From: Planctomycetota bacterium
Lineage (GTDB): Bacteria > Planctomycetota > Planctomycetia > Pirellulales > Pirellulaceae
NCBI GenBank assembly: GCA_024274855.1
Contig: JAJSAJ010000342.1
Span: 1-25,697, forward strand
Direction of reading: 5' to 3'
DNA length: 25,697 bases
Part shown: positions 16,139-24,321 of the stretch, in pieces
How positions within the stretch are numbered: the first letter of the stretch is position 1
Layout of the letters: the number at the start of each line of letters is the position of its first letter
Notes under the pieces: model-generated
What the model saw: only the letters and a program-made list of their open reading frames with translations
The model's database searches: none
Told to the model about the DNA's origin: nothing
Translations under genes and position numbers: made by a program

Positions 16139-16945
16139 CTACTTAGAACTGCCGTCACTCTTGTTATGCGCTGAGTTGTCCGTCTTGTGACCGCTTCCGT
16201 TGTTTTTCGAATCTTCAGCGTTGTGTTTCTTGTCGTGACTGCCGCTGTCCTTGTGGTCCAGATCGCTTTTCGCATGCTCAGCCGCATTGGCTGTTGTGAA
16301 TGTTACGGATTTCACGAAGTTCTGGAACCGTTCCTTCTCCAATAAAGCCAGTTCGGAGTCGCCCCACAGTTTGAAGAACCACGCTTTGTTGCCGATGACG
16401 GCCACGGCGGCCAGGATGGCGCGTCCTGACTGCGACGTGCTTTTCGGGCCGATCAGTTCGACGTAATGTCCTTTCACTCCCGCGATGTCGATGGGCTGAA
16501 CGGTGTCTTTCAGCTGGTCCTTGGTCAATTCGCCGAGTAGAAGTTGTTGCCGCCAACGATTGACATTGGGCAGTAGCTCGCCGGCCATGGCAGCCAGATC
16601 AATCACCGTAATGTCCACCCTGCGTTTTCCTTCGCCAACACGAAAGGCGGCCTTCCGCATCCCGCCGACTTTGCCTGGTAGCCAACCCTCAGGCGTTGAA
16701 TACGTCAATTGTGAACCAGCGAGGGCCGGGTTGACTGCCGGGAGGACCGGGTGGCCGGGTGTGGCGGATTTGAGATCGACTGTTGGTGCGGGCTGGGCAG
16801 CTTCGCTCGTCTTGTCCGCCGGCTCTTCGTGTTGCCGAACCTCTTCCTGACGCGAACAAGATGAAAACGTCAATGCACAAACGGAAACGAGCAGCAAGGC
16901 GACAACTCGGGGATGTGACGGTAAGCATTCAGACAAACAGATCAT
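16139..16945 (-). CDS. Conserved planctomycete lipoprotein with charged His-rich tail
   Basis: A 268-residue protein. The ATG at 16945 precedes a hydrophobic signal (about 13-30) ending FSSC, a slightly unusual lipobox, then a Glu/Pro/Ala-rich linker. The folded part (about 75-220) starts near LTYSTPEGWLPGK and contains VNRWRQQL and AWFFKLWG, a pattern I know from uncharacterised planctomycete lipoproteins. The last 45 or so residues are a low-complexity His, Lys, Asp, Ser and Asn tail that might bind metal. The open frame continues upstream to 17212 but that part lacks any signal or ribosome site. AAAGGA lies 12 nt before the chosen start. It has no clear operon partner. Function unknown. 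Confidence 0.75.
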   Translation of the reverse strand: MICLSECLPSHPRVVALLLVSVCALTFSSCSRQEEVRQHEEPADKTSEAAQPAPTVDLKSATPGHPVLPAVNPALAGSQLTYSTPEGWLPGKVGGMRKAAFRVGEGKRRVDITVIDLAAMAGELLPNVNRWRQQLLLGELTKDQLKDTVQPIDIAGVKGHYVELIGPKSTSQSGRAILAAVAVIGNKAWFFKLWGDSELALLEKERFQNFVKSVTFTTANAAEHAKSDLDHKDSGSHDKKHNAEDSKNNGSGHKTDNSAHNKSDGSSK

Positions 16946-17084
16946 CAGATAAAAATTCCTTTGCTGGACGAAACATACGAGTGTGTACCAGAGTCCGTGT
17001 TGTGGAGTGTGTCTCCCGTCGGGCCCTCGTTTCCAATCTAATACCATCCCCGCCGCTATTCTAGTCTCAAGAGTGACTATCACA

Positions 17085-17142
17085 GCGAGCAAGGCGGAGA
17101 CCGCGTAACAAAAGTACGCCGTCTCCGCCTCACGAGACTCGC
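17085..17142 (-). terminator. Long hairpin downstream of the octaheme cytochrome gene
   Basis: AGGCGGAGAC (17092-17101) pairs perfectly with GTCTCCGCCT (17121-17130). GCGAG (17085-17089) and CTCGC (17138-17142) can extend the stem outward, and CGCGTA/TACGCC extends it inward. It lies 108 bases past the cytochrome stop on the same strand. A terminator role is plausible, but there is no clean T-tract. The rest of the 304-base gap shows nothing else. Confidence 0.4.
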
Positions 17143-17249
17143 TTCGAATGCCTGCTGACTTTTCGTCTGGTCTCTGCCGACCGCCGGCATCCTGCCTTTG
17201 GCGGGGCGGCAAAGATCCAGGTCTTCGTTACCTCACATCGATACGCGCA

Positions 17250-18584
17250 TCATGGCAATGGTTCACCGAACCAGATACCGGCACCATCATCGAAAAAGGC
17301 AACCCCCGACATCATGCCGGCGTCACGATCGATGTTCCCAAAGAAAATGGAACCGGTCGCGTCCATCCAATAGATGATATCACCCCAATCGACGCCAATG
17401 CCCGTGCAACTTTCGCCATCAGGGAACTGAATGTCGACGACAATGATGTCGGAGAACGGTTCGAAGGTCACAGTGAAACCTTCATACAGGTACCCGAACG
17501 GGGTCTTGATGGTCCACGTATCGCCGTCGGTGGGGGGCGGCACGTCCGTCTTCGTATGAATGTCCTTGGCATACATGGCCGCACCTTCGAGCGTCAGGCC
17601 ATCGCCGACATTCTTGATGTGGCAACCGAGGCACGCATAATCGAGTGTGATGGATGCGTTGCCGTCCGCGTCCTGGTTCCAAAACAGGCCTTTACCACCA
17701 GGGTCAGGATTAGGATAGACGTTATCTTCCGCCAGGATGGGATCGGTCATAATGCGGAACAGGTGGCCTCGCACGTCACCGATGAACTGGCCCGGACTGG
17801 TTGCCGATTTGCCAATGTTCGGCATGTGGCAATCAATGCACTCGACGTTTTCCATACCGGCGACGACAAAGAAATTGTTGTCTTCGTTGCCTGGATGGCA
17901 ATGAGTGCAGGCGAACGGCTTCCCACCCAAGTCTTTCATCCCGCCCAATTCATAAACCACGGACTTGTGCGGCTGATGGCAACTGTCACAAATCAGCGCG
18001 TCCGCGTGGGGCGAGTGGGAGAAATCTTCACCTTGCTGGTGGTGTCGCATGAAACCGCCACTCCACGGCATGCGGAAAGCCGGATCGCGCTGGTGGCAAT
18101 CGGAGCAATCCTTGCCGCCCGGCGGCAAAACACTGCCGTCACCGATCGACTGGCTGACCATATGGTCATAGCCTGGCCCATGGCACGCTTCGCATCGGAC
18201 ACCCGGTTGTGTCCAGGTACCGACGATGCCCTCCGGCCATTCACTCGGATCGCCAGGCTCCGGATCATAGCCGGTTGTATGGCACTTGCCGCAGTTGTGC
18301 GGCTTCGTTTCGCCCGGGTGATAGGCGACAAACTCTTGCGTCGCAAGGTTCCATTGGACGGCATCGCCCGTGTGGATAAAACCGTCGAGTTCAACGAACC
18401 GAGCTTTCCAGAAGTAGTTACCGATTACCCACCCAACGTCGCCCCAACCGCCCGTCAGGGTGTCGGGCAGCGTGGGACCGGTGAGTGTGGCCACTCGTCG
18501 GGTGCCGGTGTCTCTCCGCCCGTGTAGTGTAGTTTCCAGGGGTGGCCCGACTGAATGTAGTCGCCATATATTCCCGCATGGCAA
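17250..18584 (-). CDS. Octaheme c-type cytochrome, main (C-terminal) part of a frameshifted gene
   Basis: It encodes seven CXXCH sites (CGKCH, CEACH, CSDCH, CDSCH, CTHCH, CIDCH, CLGCH). Genuine coding in this frame begins near LTGPTLPDTLTGGWGD, about residue 34 from the ATG at 18584. The earlier residues belong to the frame of the 5' fragment at 18455-18682, which supplies the signal peptide and the eighth heme. The segment YFWKARFVELDGF before the hemes is a pattern I associate with exported multiheme cytochromes. The last 90 or so residues (from DTWTIKTPFGYL) match the C-terminal domain of the proteins at 18843 and 21216. Electron-carrier or reductase function is open; no catalytic ligand pattern was recognised. 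Confidence 0.8.
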   Translation of the reverse strand: MPCGNIWRLHSVGPPLETTLHGRRDTGTRRVATLTGPTLPDTLTGGWGDVGWVIGNYFWKARFVELDGFIHTGDAVQWNLATQEFVAYHPGETKPHNCGKCHTTGYDPEPGDPSEWPEGIVGTWTQPGVRCEACHGPGYDHMVSQSIGDGSVLPPGGKDCSDCHQRDPAFRMPWSGGFMRHHQQGEDFSHSPHADALICDSCHQPHKSVVYELGGMKDLGGKPFACTHCHPGNEDNNFFVVAGMENVECIDCHMPNIGKSATSPGQFIGDVRGHLFRIMTDPILAEDNVYPNPDPGGKGLFWNQDADGNASITLDYACLGCHIKNVGDGLTLEGAAMYAKDIHTKTDVPPPTDGDTWTIKTPFGYLYEGFTVTFEPFSDIIVVDIQFPDGESCTGIGVDWGDIIYWMDATGSIFFGNIDRDAGMMSGVAFFDDGAGIWFGEPLP

Positions 18585-18682
18585 ATGGCGCAGACTTCAT
18601 CGCCGATGTAGTCGTTCGCTCCCCAAAGGCTGCCGACGAACATCGCGGCGAGTGCCGGTGCCAACAACAAGGTTGCTTTCAT
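18455..18682 (-). CDS. Octaheme cytochrome, 5' fragment with signal peptide (frameshifted)
   Basis: The ATG at 18682 follows GAGAGGG by 9 nt. A signal peptide (1-21) leads to CAICH at residues 31-35 and the segment PWKLHYTGGETPAPDEWPH, after which the frame soon ends in TGA. The minus-one frame then continues the cytochrome at 17250-18584. The two parts overlap because the junction lies somewhere between about 18476 and 18500. No slippery heptamer is visible, so a lost base or assembly error is more likely than programmed frameshifting. Confidence 0.7.
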   Translation of the reverse strand: MKATLLLAPALAAMFVGSLWGANDYIGDEVCAICHAGIYGDYIQSGHPWKLHYTGGETPAPDEWPHSPVPRCPTP

Positions 18683-18842
18683 AATCAAGGCCCTCTCGCT
18701 CTCGTGGAAAAGATCCAGTCAGTATTGCACGGACCAATGTCTCGTAGGCCGGGTCTGCTCGCAGTAACCTACGGGATGCTGCAAGCCGTTCGAGTATCAC
18801 CAATCATCACATTAAACCTCTCTTGTCTGCGGTTGGGAATCG

Positions 18843-20465
18843 TCATTGCTGCTCCCCGAACCAGATCGACACGCCGCCAACGAAAAAGGCAATACCCGAC
18901 ATGGTGCCCGCGTCGCGGTTGATATTGCCGAAGTAAATGCCACCGGTCATGTCCATCCAGTAAATGACATCACCCCAGTCCATGCCGACGCCAATGGATG
19001 TCTGGCCGTCTGCGTAGACAACGTGCGTGATGATAATCCCGGCGAACTGCTCGAATGTTACCGTGAATCCATCCTGGAGATACCCGAAGGGAGCTTTAAT
19101 CAACCATGTGTCACCCACCGGCGGTGTGACCTCCTCAGTTATCTCCACGGAAACGTTAGCCGCGACTGGGTCGTTGATTCCATCACTGACAGTCAGCGTT
19201 GCCGTGTACGTTCCGGCAGTGTCGTACGTGTGTGTTGGACTCACCTCCGTACTTGTGTTGCCGTCGCCAAAATCCCACTCGTACGTCAGCGGATCGCCAT
19301 CCGGATCGGTCGTATTCGATCCATCGAACTGCACCGCCTCGCCAACGACGCCTGAGTAGGGGCCGCCCGGATCGACGACCGGTGGCGCGTTCATTTCGAC
19401 GACTTCCACGGGGACCACGACCACGACCGGGTCATTGTCAATGATGCCATCGGTCACGGTTAGAATGACCGTGTAGTCTCCAGCGGCATCCCACGTGTGT
19501 GTTGCCGTCTCGCCGAAAACAGGCGGGGTGCCTCGTGCGAAGACCCACATGAAGATAAGCGGGTCGCCGTCCGGATCGAATGTATTCGACGCGTCAAACG
19601 AAATCGGTTGACCGACGCCGCCCGTGTACGGTCCACCCGGATCGACAACCGGCGGCAGGTTTCCTGATGCGGAAATAGTCGCCGTCACTTGATCCGTGTC
19701 GGTTGCGCCACCATCATCGGTGACTGTCAATGTCACATCGAAGGTTCCCGCACTGGTGTACGTGTGCGTGGGGCTTTCGTCCGTACTCGTGCTACCGTCG
19801 CCGAAATCCCAGGCGTACGAAACAATCGTACCGTCAGGATCAGACGATCCTGAACCGTCGAATTCCACGGCGACGCCGACCGAACCGGTGTAATTTCCGC
19901 CCGCGTCCGCGACGGGTGGCAGGTTGTCTGGCGTACAGTCAGGATCGTTGGCGTCTACCAGTAAGTCGCCGTCGTTGTCCAGCGTGTCGGTGCACGGGTC
20001 GAGTTGTGCAACCGTGCCGTAGAACAATGGCACCACATCCTCACCAACGGGCGTGTAGCTGCTCGAGTCCTCGTCGCTGTGACACCCACCACAGTTTGCA
20101 TTGCCAGTGTTCTCATGGCGTTGACGCAGGCCGGCGCCGAAGCCATCCGATCCCCAGTCGTTTCCCCCATCCTCGATGCGACCATGACATCCGACACACC
20201 CTCGATCAACGTCCGGATCAAGTGTGATCTTCGGATTGTCGCCAACATTGACATGACAAACGGTGCAACTGCTGATCATGTCCGTGTGTTGGCCGTGCAA
20301 CGCGCCGAAGCCTTTGAACGAAGAGTGGCAGGCAAGGCAATCGCCGCCGCCACCAGTGCTTTCAAATGTTTCGTACGCAGAAGCGCCTGCAGCAAAATAG
20401 ACCACCGCACTGAGCACGGCAATCGCCGTGAAAAGTGGAGACCTGAGAAAGTGTCTTACCTGCAT
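18843..20465 (-). CDS. Secreted tetraheme cytochrome with three PKD domains
   Basis: A 540-residue protein. The ATG at 20465 is preceded by GGAGG at 10 nt; the longer frame to 20576 has no such site. After the signal peptide (1-30) come four CXXCH sites (43, 67, 90, 125). A linker follows with DPCTDTLDNDGDLLVDANDP, a calcium-motif-like segment seen in extracellular proteins. PKD domains lie at about 183-268, 271-357 and 361-444. The first and third have the WDFGDG signature, while the second reads WVFARG and is degenerate. Residues 452-540 form the C-terminal domain shared with two neighbouring cytochromes. PKD domains point to the cell surface or outside. It may share a transcript with the octaheme gene 160 bp downstream. 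A surface electron-transfer or binding role is inference. Confidence 0.92.
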   Translation of the reverse strand: MQVRHFLRSPLFTAIAVLSAVVYFAAGASAYETFESTGGGGDCLACHSSFKGFGALHGQHTDMISSCTVCHVNVGDNPKITLDPDVDRGCVGCHGRIEDGGNDWGSDGFGAGLRQRHENTGNANCGGCHSDEDSSSYTPVGEDVVPLFYGTVAQLDPCTDTLDNDGDLLVDANDPDCTPDNLPPVADAGGNYTGSVGVAVEFDGSGSSDPDGTIVSYAWDFGDGSTSTDESPTHTYTSAGTFDVTLTVTDDGGATDTDQVTATISASGNLPPVVDPGGPYTGGVGQPISFDASNTFDPDGDPLIFMWVFARGTPPVFGETATHTWDAAGDYTVILTVTDGIIDNDPVVVVVPVEVVEMNAPPVVDPGGPYSGVVGEAVQFDGSNTTDPDGDPLTYEWDFGDGNTSTEVSPTHTYDTAGTYTATLTVSDGINDPVAANVSVEITEEVTPPVGDTWLIKAPFGYLQDGFTVTFEQFAGIIITHVVYADGQTSIGVGMDWGDVIYWMDMTGGIYFGNINRDAGTMSGIAFFVGGVSIWFGEQQ

Positions 20466-21215
20466 GAGATTTGGACCTCCATCCATACGCCATGTGTGAA
20501 CAACCGAATACAGTACATTTATTAAAAATAACCTAGCTTCGCTGATTCCCCAAGGTCGCACTCGTAGTATCGCCAAGTGGGCAACTAGATAGAATCGGAA
20601 GAACAGAAGAAGCGATACTCGTCTAAATATGATTGACGCCTAGGTGGAACCCCTAGAAGTCTTTTCCTGTGCCAGATCGGAACATTCTTTGTAACCTGAA
20701 GAGGTGCGTTTTGATAGACGCTGTCGAGCAGTTGGACTATTATGAGAGGTGTAGAAACGTCAGTCCTGGCGATTGCGATTTCCACATTTGGCCGGCGCAT
20801 GTTATGGAGCCCGCAGCCGATTGCTGGTGAAATGTCGGGTAACCGGGCCGCTCAGTGCTTATCGCTTATCACCAGAAGCGGGCTTATCACCAGAAGAGGC
20901 AAGGGACGACGCACCGGTAAACTGCGTAGAGTTCACGGGTTTCGTGGAAAGTGGCAGTTCTGTTTGTCCGGTAGAGTACTGGCTCGTTAGATGGGTGCGG
21001 TATGGCTAAGATGGGGGGGGCGTGTGTCGATGTGCCATTTCTATTCGGGATTGAAAGAAGGCATGAACACCTTTAGGTGCTCTTTTGACTAGGATCACAG
21101 GACGCGGTTTTTTGGCCTTCGTGCTGAGTGTAGAGAGTGAAGAAAAGGGCGAATGTCGCCGGGGTATTTTGGACGTGTTCCGTTGCAGCAGTTTAGTCCG
21201 TGAGGCATTTGATCG
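20466..21215. other. Divergent promoter region between the two PKD cytochrome genes
   Basis: About 750 bases separate the start codons of two outward-facing cytochrome genes. Open frames here are short and unrecognised. Visible signals are the CCTAGGT...TTTTCCTGT block near 20639, the tandem GCTTATCACCAGAAG repeats at 20857-20896, and a small hairpin CACCTTTAGGTG followed by CTCTTTT near 21069. Regulatory signals for both genes probably lie here. Confidence 0.5.
20857..20896. repeat. Short tandem direct repeats in the divergent promoter region
   Basis: GCTTATCACCAGAAG occurs at 20864-20878 and 20882-20896, an 18-base period. A partial copy GCTTATC is directly upstream at 20857. The spacing is compatible with a repeated protein-binding site, although two copies could arise by slippage. 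Confidence 0.55.
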
Positions 21216-22541
21216 ATGAATGTGTTGTTTGAAAACCTACTAGGCTCCCTGGCTTTTTCTGCCGTGTTCATCGCGACAACGCTCGGTGGCGTTCTGGAGT
21301 CGAGAGCGGGACACCACGTCTTGGGGCGTCTTACTCCTTATCAAGACTGCCGGTTGTGCCACGGCGATGATCTTCAAGGTGGTATAGGGCGATCGTGTTA
21401 CTCGTGTCACGGTCGCGTCTGGCCTGGCGGCGAGTTGGCACCGTTGGCGGATGTTGGTGGCCCTTATTCGGGCGAGGCTGGCAACGCTGTGTGGTTTGAT
21501 GGATCTGGTTCAGCGGATCTGGACGGGGCGATCGTGGCCTACTTGTGGGATTTTGGCGATGGGTCGGTTGATTCCAATATCCAACCTCGGCACACGTACG
21601 CGAGTGTTGGAACCTATACGGTGACGTTGACGGTCACCGACGACAACGGTAACACGGATACGGCGAATACCGTAGCCGAGATTACCGGGTCGACATTGAA
21701 CGTGCCGCCATTGGCAGATGCCGGCGGCCCGTACACGGGCGCTGGTGGCATCGCGGTGCAGTTCGATGGCTCAGGATCAATCGACGTTGACGGGACGATT
21801 GTTTCGTACGAGTGGGATTTCGGTGACGGCAGTTCGGGTACCGGGCCGGCGCCAACACACGCTTACTCAGAAATGGGATTCTTCATGGTCCAGCTGACCG
21901 TGACGGATGACGGTGGCGCGACCGATACGGTTAACACGGCAGCCACGGTTTCATTGGCAACCAACCAACCGCCCGATGTGGATCCGGGGGGACCGTATTC
22001 CGGTGTGGTGGATGAGTTGGTGACGTTGGATGCATCGAACACGTTCGATGCCGATGGAGACACACTCATTTTTATCTGGGACTTCGGCGACGGCAGTCTT
22101 CCGTCATTTCCCAGTGAGAATCCGGTGGCAACCCACAATTATAACAAAGCCGGAACGTACACGGCGAAGGTTATCGTCACTGACGGTGCTTTGACGCCCG
22201 TTATTGCTGAGGTGGCTGTCACCATCACCGAAGATTCGTCTGGCAACCCGCTTCCGCCGGCGGACGAGACGTGGTTGGTGCAAATCCCTCTGCAAGGCAC
22301 GGAGTTTACGGTGTCTTGGGCAGACGTTGAGGGGATGCTGTGGGGGCAAGCAACTCATTTGGATGGTCGAACGAGTACGGTTGTCGGCTTGCTTTTCAAT
22401 GACATGATTATGTGGGCGGACTTGTCGGGGGCTGTTTTCATCGGGAACGTCGATCAGGAAGCAGGCACAATGAGGGGAATTATTTTCGACGGAGGCAACG
22501 GCGATTCCATTTGGCTTGCGGAGCGATTGCAAGCCCCTTAG
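21216..22541 (+). CDS. Secreted diheme cytochrome with three PKD domains
   Basis: A 441-residue protein. The signal peptide (about 1-31) precedes two CXXCH sites at 45-49 and 61-65, close together as in a small diheme module. PKD domains follow at about 76-157, 164-246 and 252-338, all with WDFGDG. The C-terminal domain (349-441) is the more divergent third copy of the domain in the proteins at 18843 and 17250, keeping ETW, IMWADLSGAVFIGNVDQEAG, TMRGI and SIWLAE. GAGG lies 11 nt before the ATG. It is divergent from the tetraheme PKD gene, so the two may be co-regulated. Likely extracellular; partner and substrate unknown. Confidence 0.9.
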   Translation: MNVLFENLLGSLAFSAVFIATTLGGVLESRAGHHVLGRLTPYQDCRLCHGDDLQGGIGRSCYSCHGRVWPGGELAPLADVGGPYSGEAGNAVWFDGSGSADLDGAIVAYLWDFGDGSVDSNIQPRHTYASVGTYTVTLTVTDDNGNTDTANTVAEITGSTLNVPPLADAGGPYTGAGGIAVQFDGSGSIDVDGTIVSYEWDFGDGSSGTGPAPTHAYSEMGFFMVQLTVTDDGGATDTVNTAATVSLATNQPPDVDPGGPYSGVVDELVTLDASNTFDADGDTLIFIWDFGDGSLPSFPSENPVATHNYNKAGTYTAKVIVTDGALTPVIAEVAVTITEDSSGNPLPPADETWLVQIPLQGTEFTVSWADVEGMLWGQATHLDGRTSTVVGLLFNDMIMWADLSGAVFIGNVDQEAGTMRGIIFDGGNGDSIWLAERLQAP

Positions 22542-22544
22542 CGA

Positions 22545-22733
22545 GTAGGATGTGACCAGCTCGCCGGCGCGATTTCTCCATCTTCTGTAACTTTCACGGC
22601 GAGCGCCGGCACACCAGCAGGCTTCTGTTCGTGAAAAGCGTATGGGCGAGCGGTGATCGGATTCTGGTGTGCCGGCGCTCGCGATACCGTGGTTGTCAGG
22701 TTCCGGTTGAGTGCCGCGAGCTTGTCACCCTAC
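22545..22733. repeat. Palindromic intergenic repeat, family 1, copy C (two arms)
   Basis: The 189-bp element begins GTAGGATGTGACCAGCTCGC and ends with the inverse of GTAGGGTGACAAGCTCGC. Inside it, GCGAGCGCCGGCACACCAG (22599-22617) has a perfect 19-base inverted partner at 22664-22682. It begins three bases after the stop codon of the PKD cytochrome. Both arms match copy A. Confidence 0.75.
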
Positions 22734-22843
22734 AACTGATTCACTTATGGGGGGCTGCACGCGGAAGAGTGCGACAATGATAGATTGGCGAATCCTTGGC
22801 CACATGGCCGGCCGCGATCAGGCGTACCCAACGGCTGAAATGG

Positions 22844-22980
22844 GGCCTTGATCACAAGATGGTCCGGGTAGGTCCCGCTTGCCGAGCGGGACTTGGGATA
22901 ATCCAAGATGCGGCAAGATGTCTGGAACTGCAGACGGGGACCTGTTTGCCTGCTGCTGGACCAGCTTACGATCAAGGTCC
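22844..22980. repeat. Palindromic intergenic repeat, family 3
   Basis: The left arm GGCCTTGATCACAAGATGG (from 22844) and the inverse of the right arm GGACCTTGATCGTAAGCTGG (from 22980) are imperfect inverted copies. Between them the hairpin GTCCCGCT-TGCCG-AGCGGGAC (22872-22892) is perfect. Only one copy is in this window. The remaining bases up to the barrel gene at 23143 hold nothing recognised. Confidence 0.45.
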
Positions 22981-23142
22981 TGAAATGGCATGCCCAGAAA
23001 GCGGTTTTCGGGAGACTGGCGAAAATAGGGAGACTTCATGGCTTGTACGACTTGTGAGACAAAACGTGGTGTCAGCGATGGTTCGCGTCGAGAGTAATAG
23101 TGGGATAATGCAGTTTATGACTTTGCGAACGAGATCTGGACT

Positions 23143-24321
23143 ATGCACCGAATTCACGGCATGCCAGGGTGGGCCCTACTGATCGCCCTTCTTCTATCCG
23201 GAGTCAGCGTTCCTGCTCGCGGCGCTGAGACGTTTGGCTATACGTCTAGGAAGCCTCAACTTTGGGAAACCGAGCGTCCACTTCTTGAGTACGAACCGGG
23301 AAAGAACCTGTTTTGGCACGATCCCTATCTTGGAAATTGGGAAATGTGTCGCGCCTGGCCGGCGTCGGCGAATGGATGCGCGCCGAAATGGTATGTTCGT
23401 GGCGAGATGCTTGCGTTGTGGCGGGACGCGGATGATTCACATCCTTTTGCCACGGTGGGGCCGGCGGGCCCGGTGGTGTTGAGCACTGCTGAGTTCAAAC
23501 CCGAATTCCGAGCCGGGGTCCGCGCACTGGTTGGACGGTCGCTTGGCGAGTGGTACCGCGTCGAGGCGTCTTATTTCGGATCGCATTCGTGGAGTGATCG
23601 CGCGGCAGTGTGGAACACTGACGCAAATGGCGCAGGTGGAATAGGGAACCTCTATTCACCGTTTTCTCAATTTGGCGATCCTGTTGGAGTTGTCGGATTT
23701 GACTACAACACCTTTGCGTCCATTCGATTCGAGTCGCGTCTGAACAATGGCGAGGTGAACTTGCGACGCAGAATTCTGATGCGCCCAGGAAGCTACGAAG
23801 CCTCGTTTCTTGTTGGTGGTCGTTATCTGGATATCAGCGAACAGTTCGACTACCATACATACTCGGCTCTTCCGGGCCCTCTTGCCCGAACCAACGACGT
23901 GAACACCGACACGCGGAACAAACTGATCGGTTTCCAGATCGGCCTGCTCGGACAGTTCCTGATCCAGCCGCGATGCTGGATCGACTTCGAAATGAAGGGT
24001 GGCATTTATCAAAACCGTGCCAGTCTTGATCGCGTATTCACGGTGACGGAGATTGGCGGACAGACATCTTCGATTCCTGGTGAGGACACGCACGATCGGA
24101 CGTCGTTAGTCGGCGATCTGTCGTTGCAGTTCAACTACCAATTCTCGCCCGGATGGACTTTTTATGCGGGCTACAATGCGATTTGGGTTACTGGGGTCGC
24201 GTTGGCAGCGAATAACTTCGAGACGGATATCAGCCTGCTTGCCGTTGGCCCGGCGCTGATCAACCACGGTGGACAGGTTGTCTATCACGGTCCGAATTTC
24301 GGCTTGGTTTTCGCCTGGTAG
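23143..24321 (+). CDS. BBP7-type planctomycete outer-membrane beta-barrel protein
   Basis: A 392-residue protein with a signal peptide (about 1-27, ending RGA). The body has the layout I know from BBP7-family barrels: an early WYVRGEMLALWR strand, FRAGVRALVGR and YRVEASYFG segments, alternating amphipathic strands, and an aromatic C-terminus (FGLVFAW). There is no CXXCH. The ribosome site is weak (GAGA). BBP7 proteins are outer-membrane barrels of unknown transport function. It stands alone after a repeat-filled gap, so a link to the cytochromes is only positional. Confidence 0.75.
   Translation: MHRIHGMPGWALLIALLLSGVSVPARGAETFGYTSRKPQLWETERPLLEYEPGKNLFWHDPYLGNWEMCRAWPASANGCAPKWYVRGEMLALWRDADDSHPFATVGPAGPVVLSTAEFKPEFRAGVRALVGRSLGEWYRVEASYFGSHSWSDRAAVWNTDANGAGGIGNLYSPFSQFGDPVGVVGFDYNTFASIRFESRLNNGEVNLRRRILMRPGSYEASFLVGGRYLDISEQFDYHTYSALPGPLARTNDVNTDTRNKLIGFQIGLLGQFLIQPRCWIDFEMKGGIYQNRASLDRVFTVTEIGGQTSSIPGEDTHDRTSLVGDLSLQFNYQFSPGWTFYAGYNAIWVTGVALAANNFETDISLLAVGPALINHGGQVVYHGPNFGLVFAW

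Noticed and set aside
16946..17212. Longer N-terminus for the lipoprotein gene
   Set aside because: The added 89 residues lack a signal peptide at the start, would bury the lipobox, and run through the hairpin after the cytochrome gene.
18476..18500. Programmed -1 frameshift in the octaheme gene
   Set aside because: No X-XXY-YYZ slippery heptamer or obvious downstream pseudoknot was found; a lost base or assembly error is simpler.
20857..20896. CRISPR-like direct repeats
   Set aside because: Only two full 15-base copies with 3-base gaps; no spacers of CRISPR size and no cas genes.
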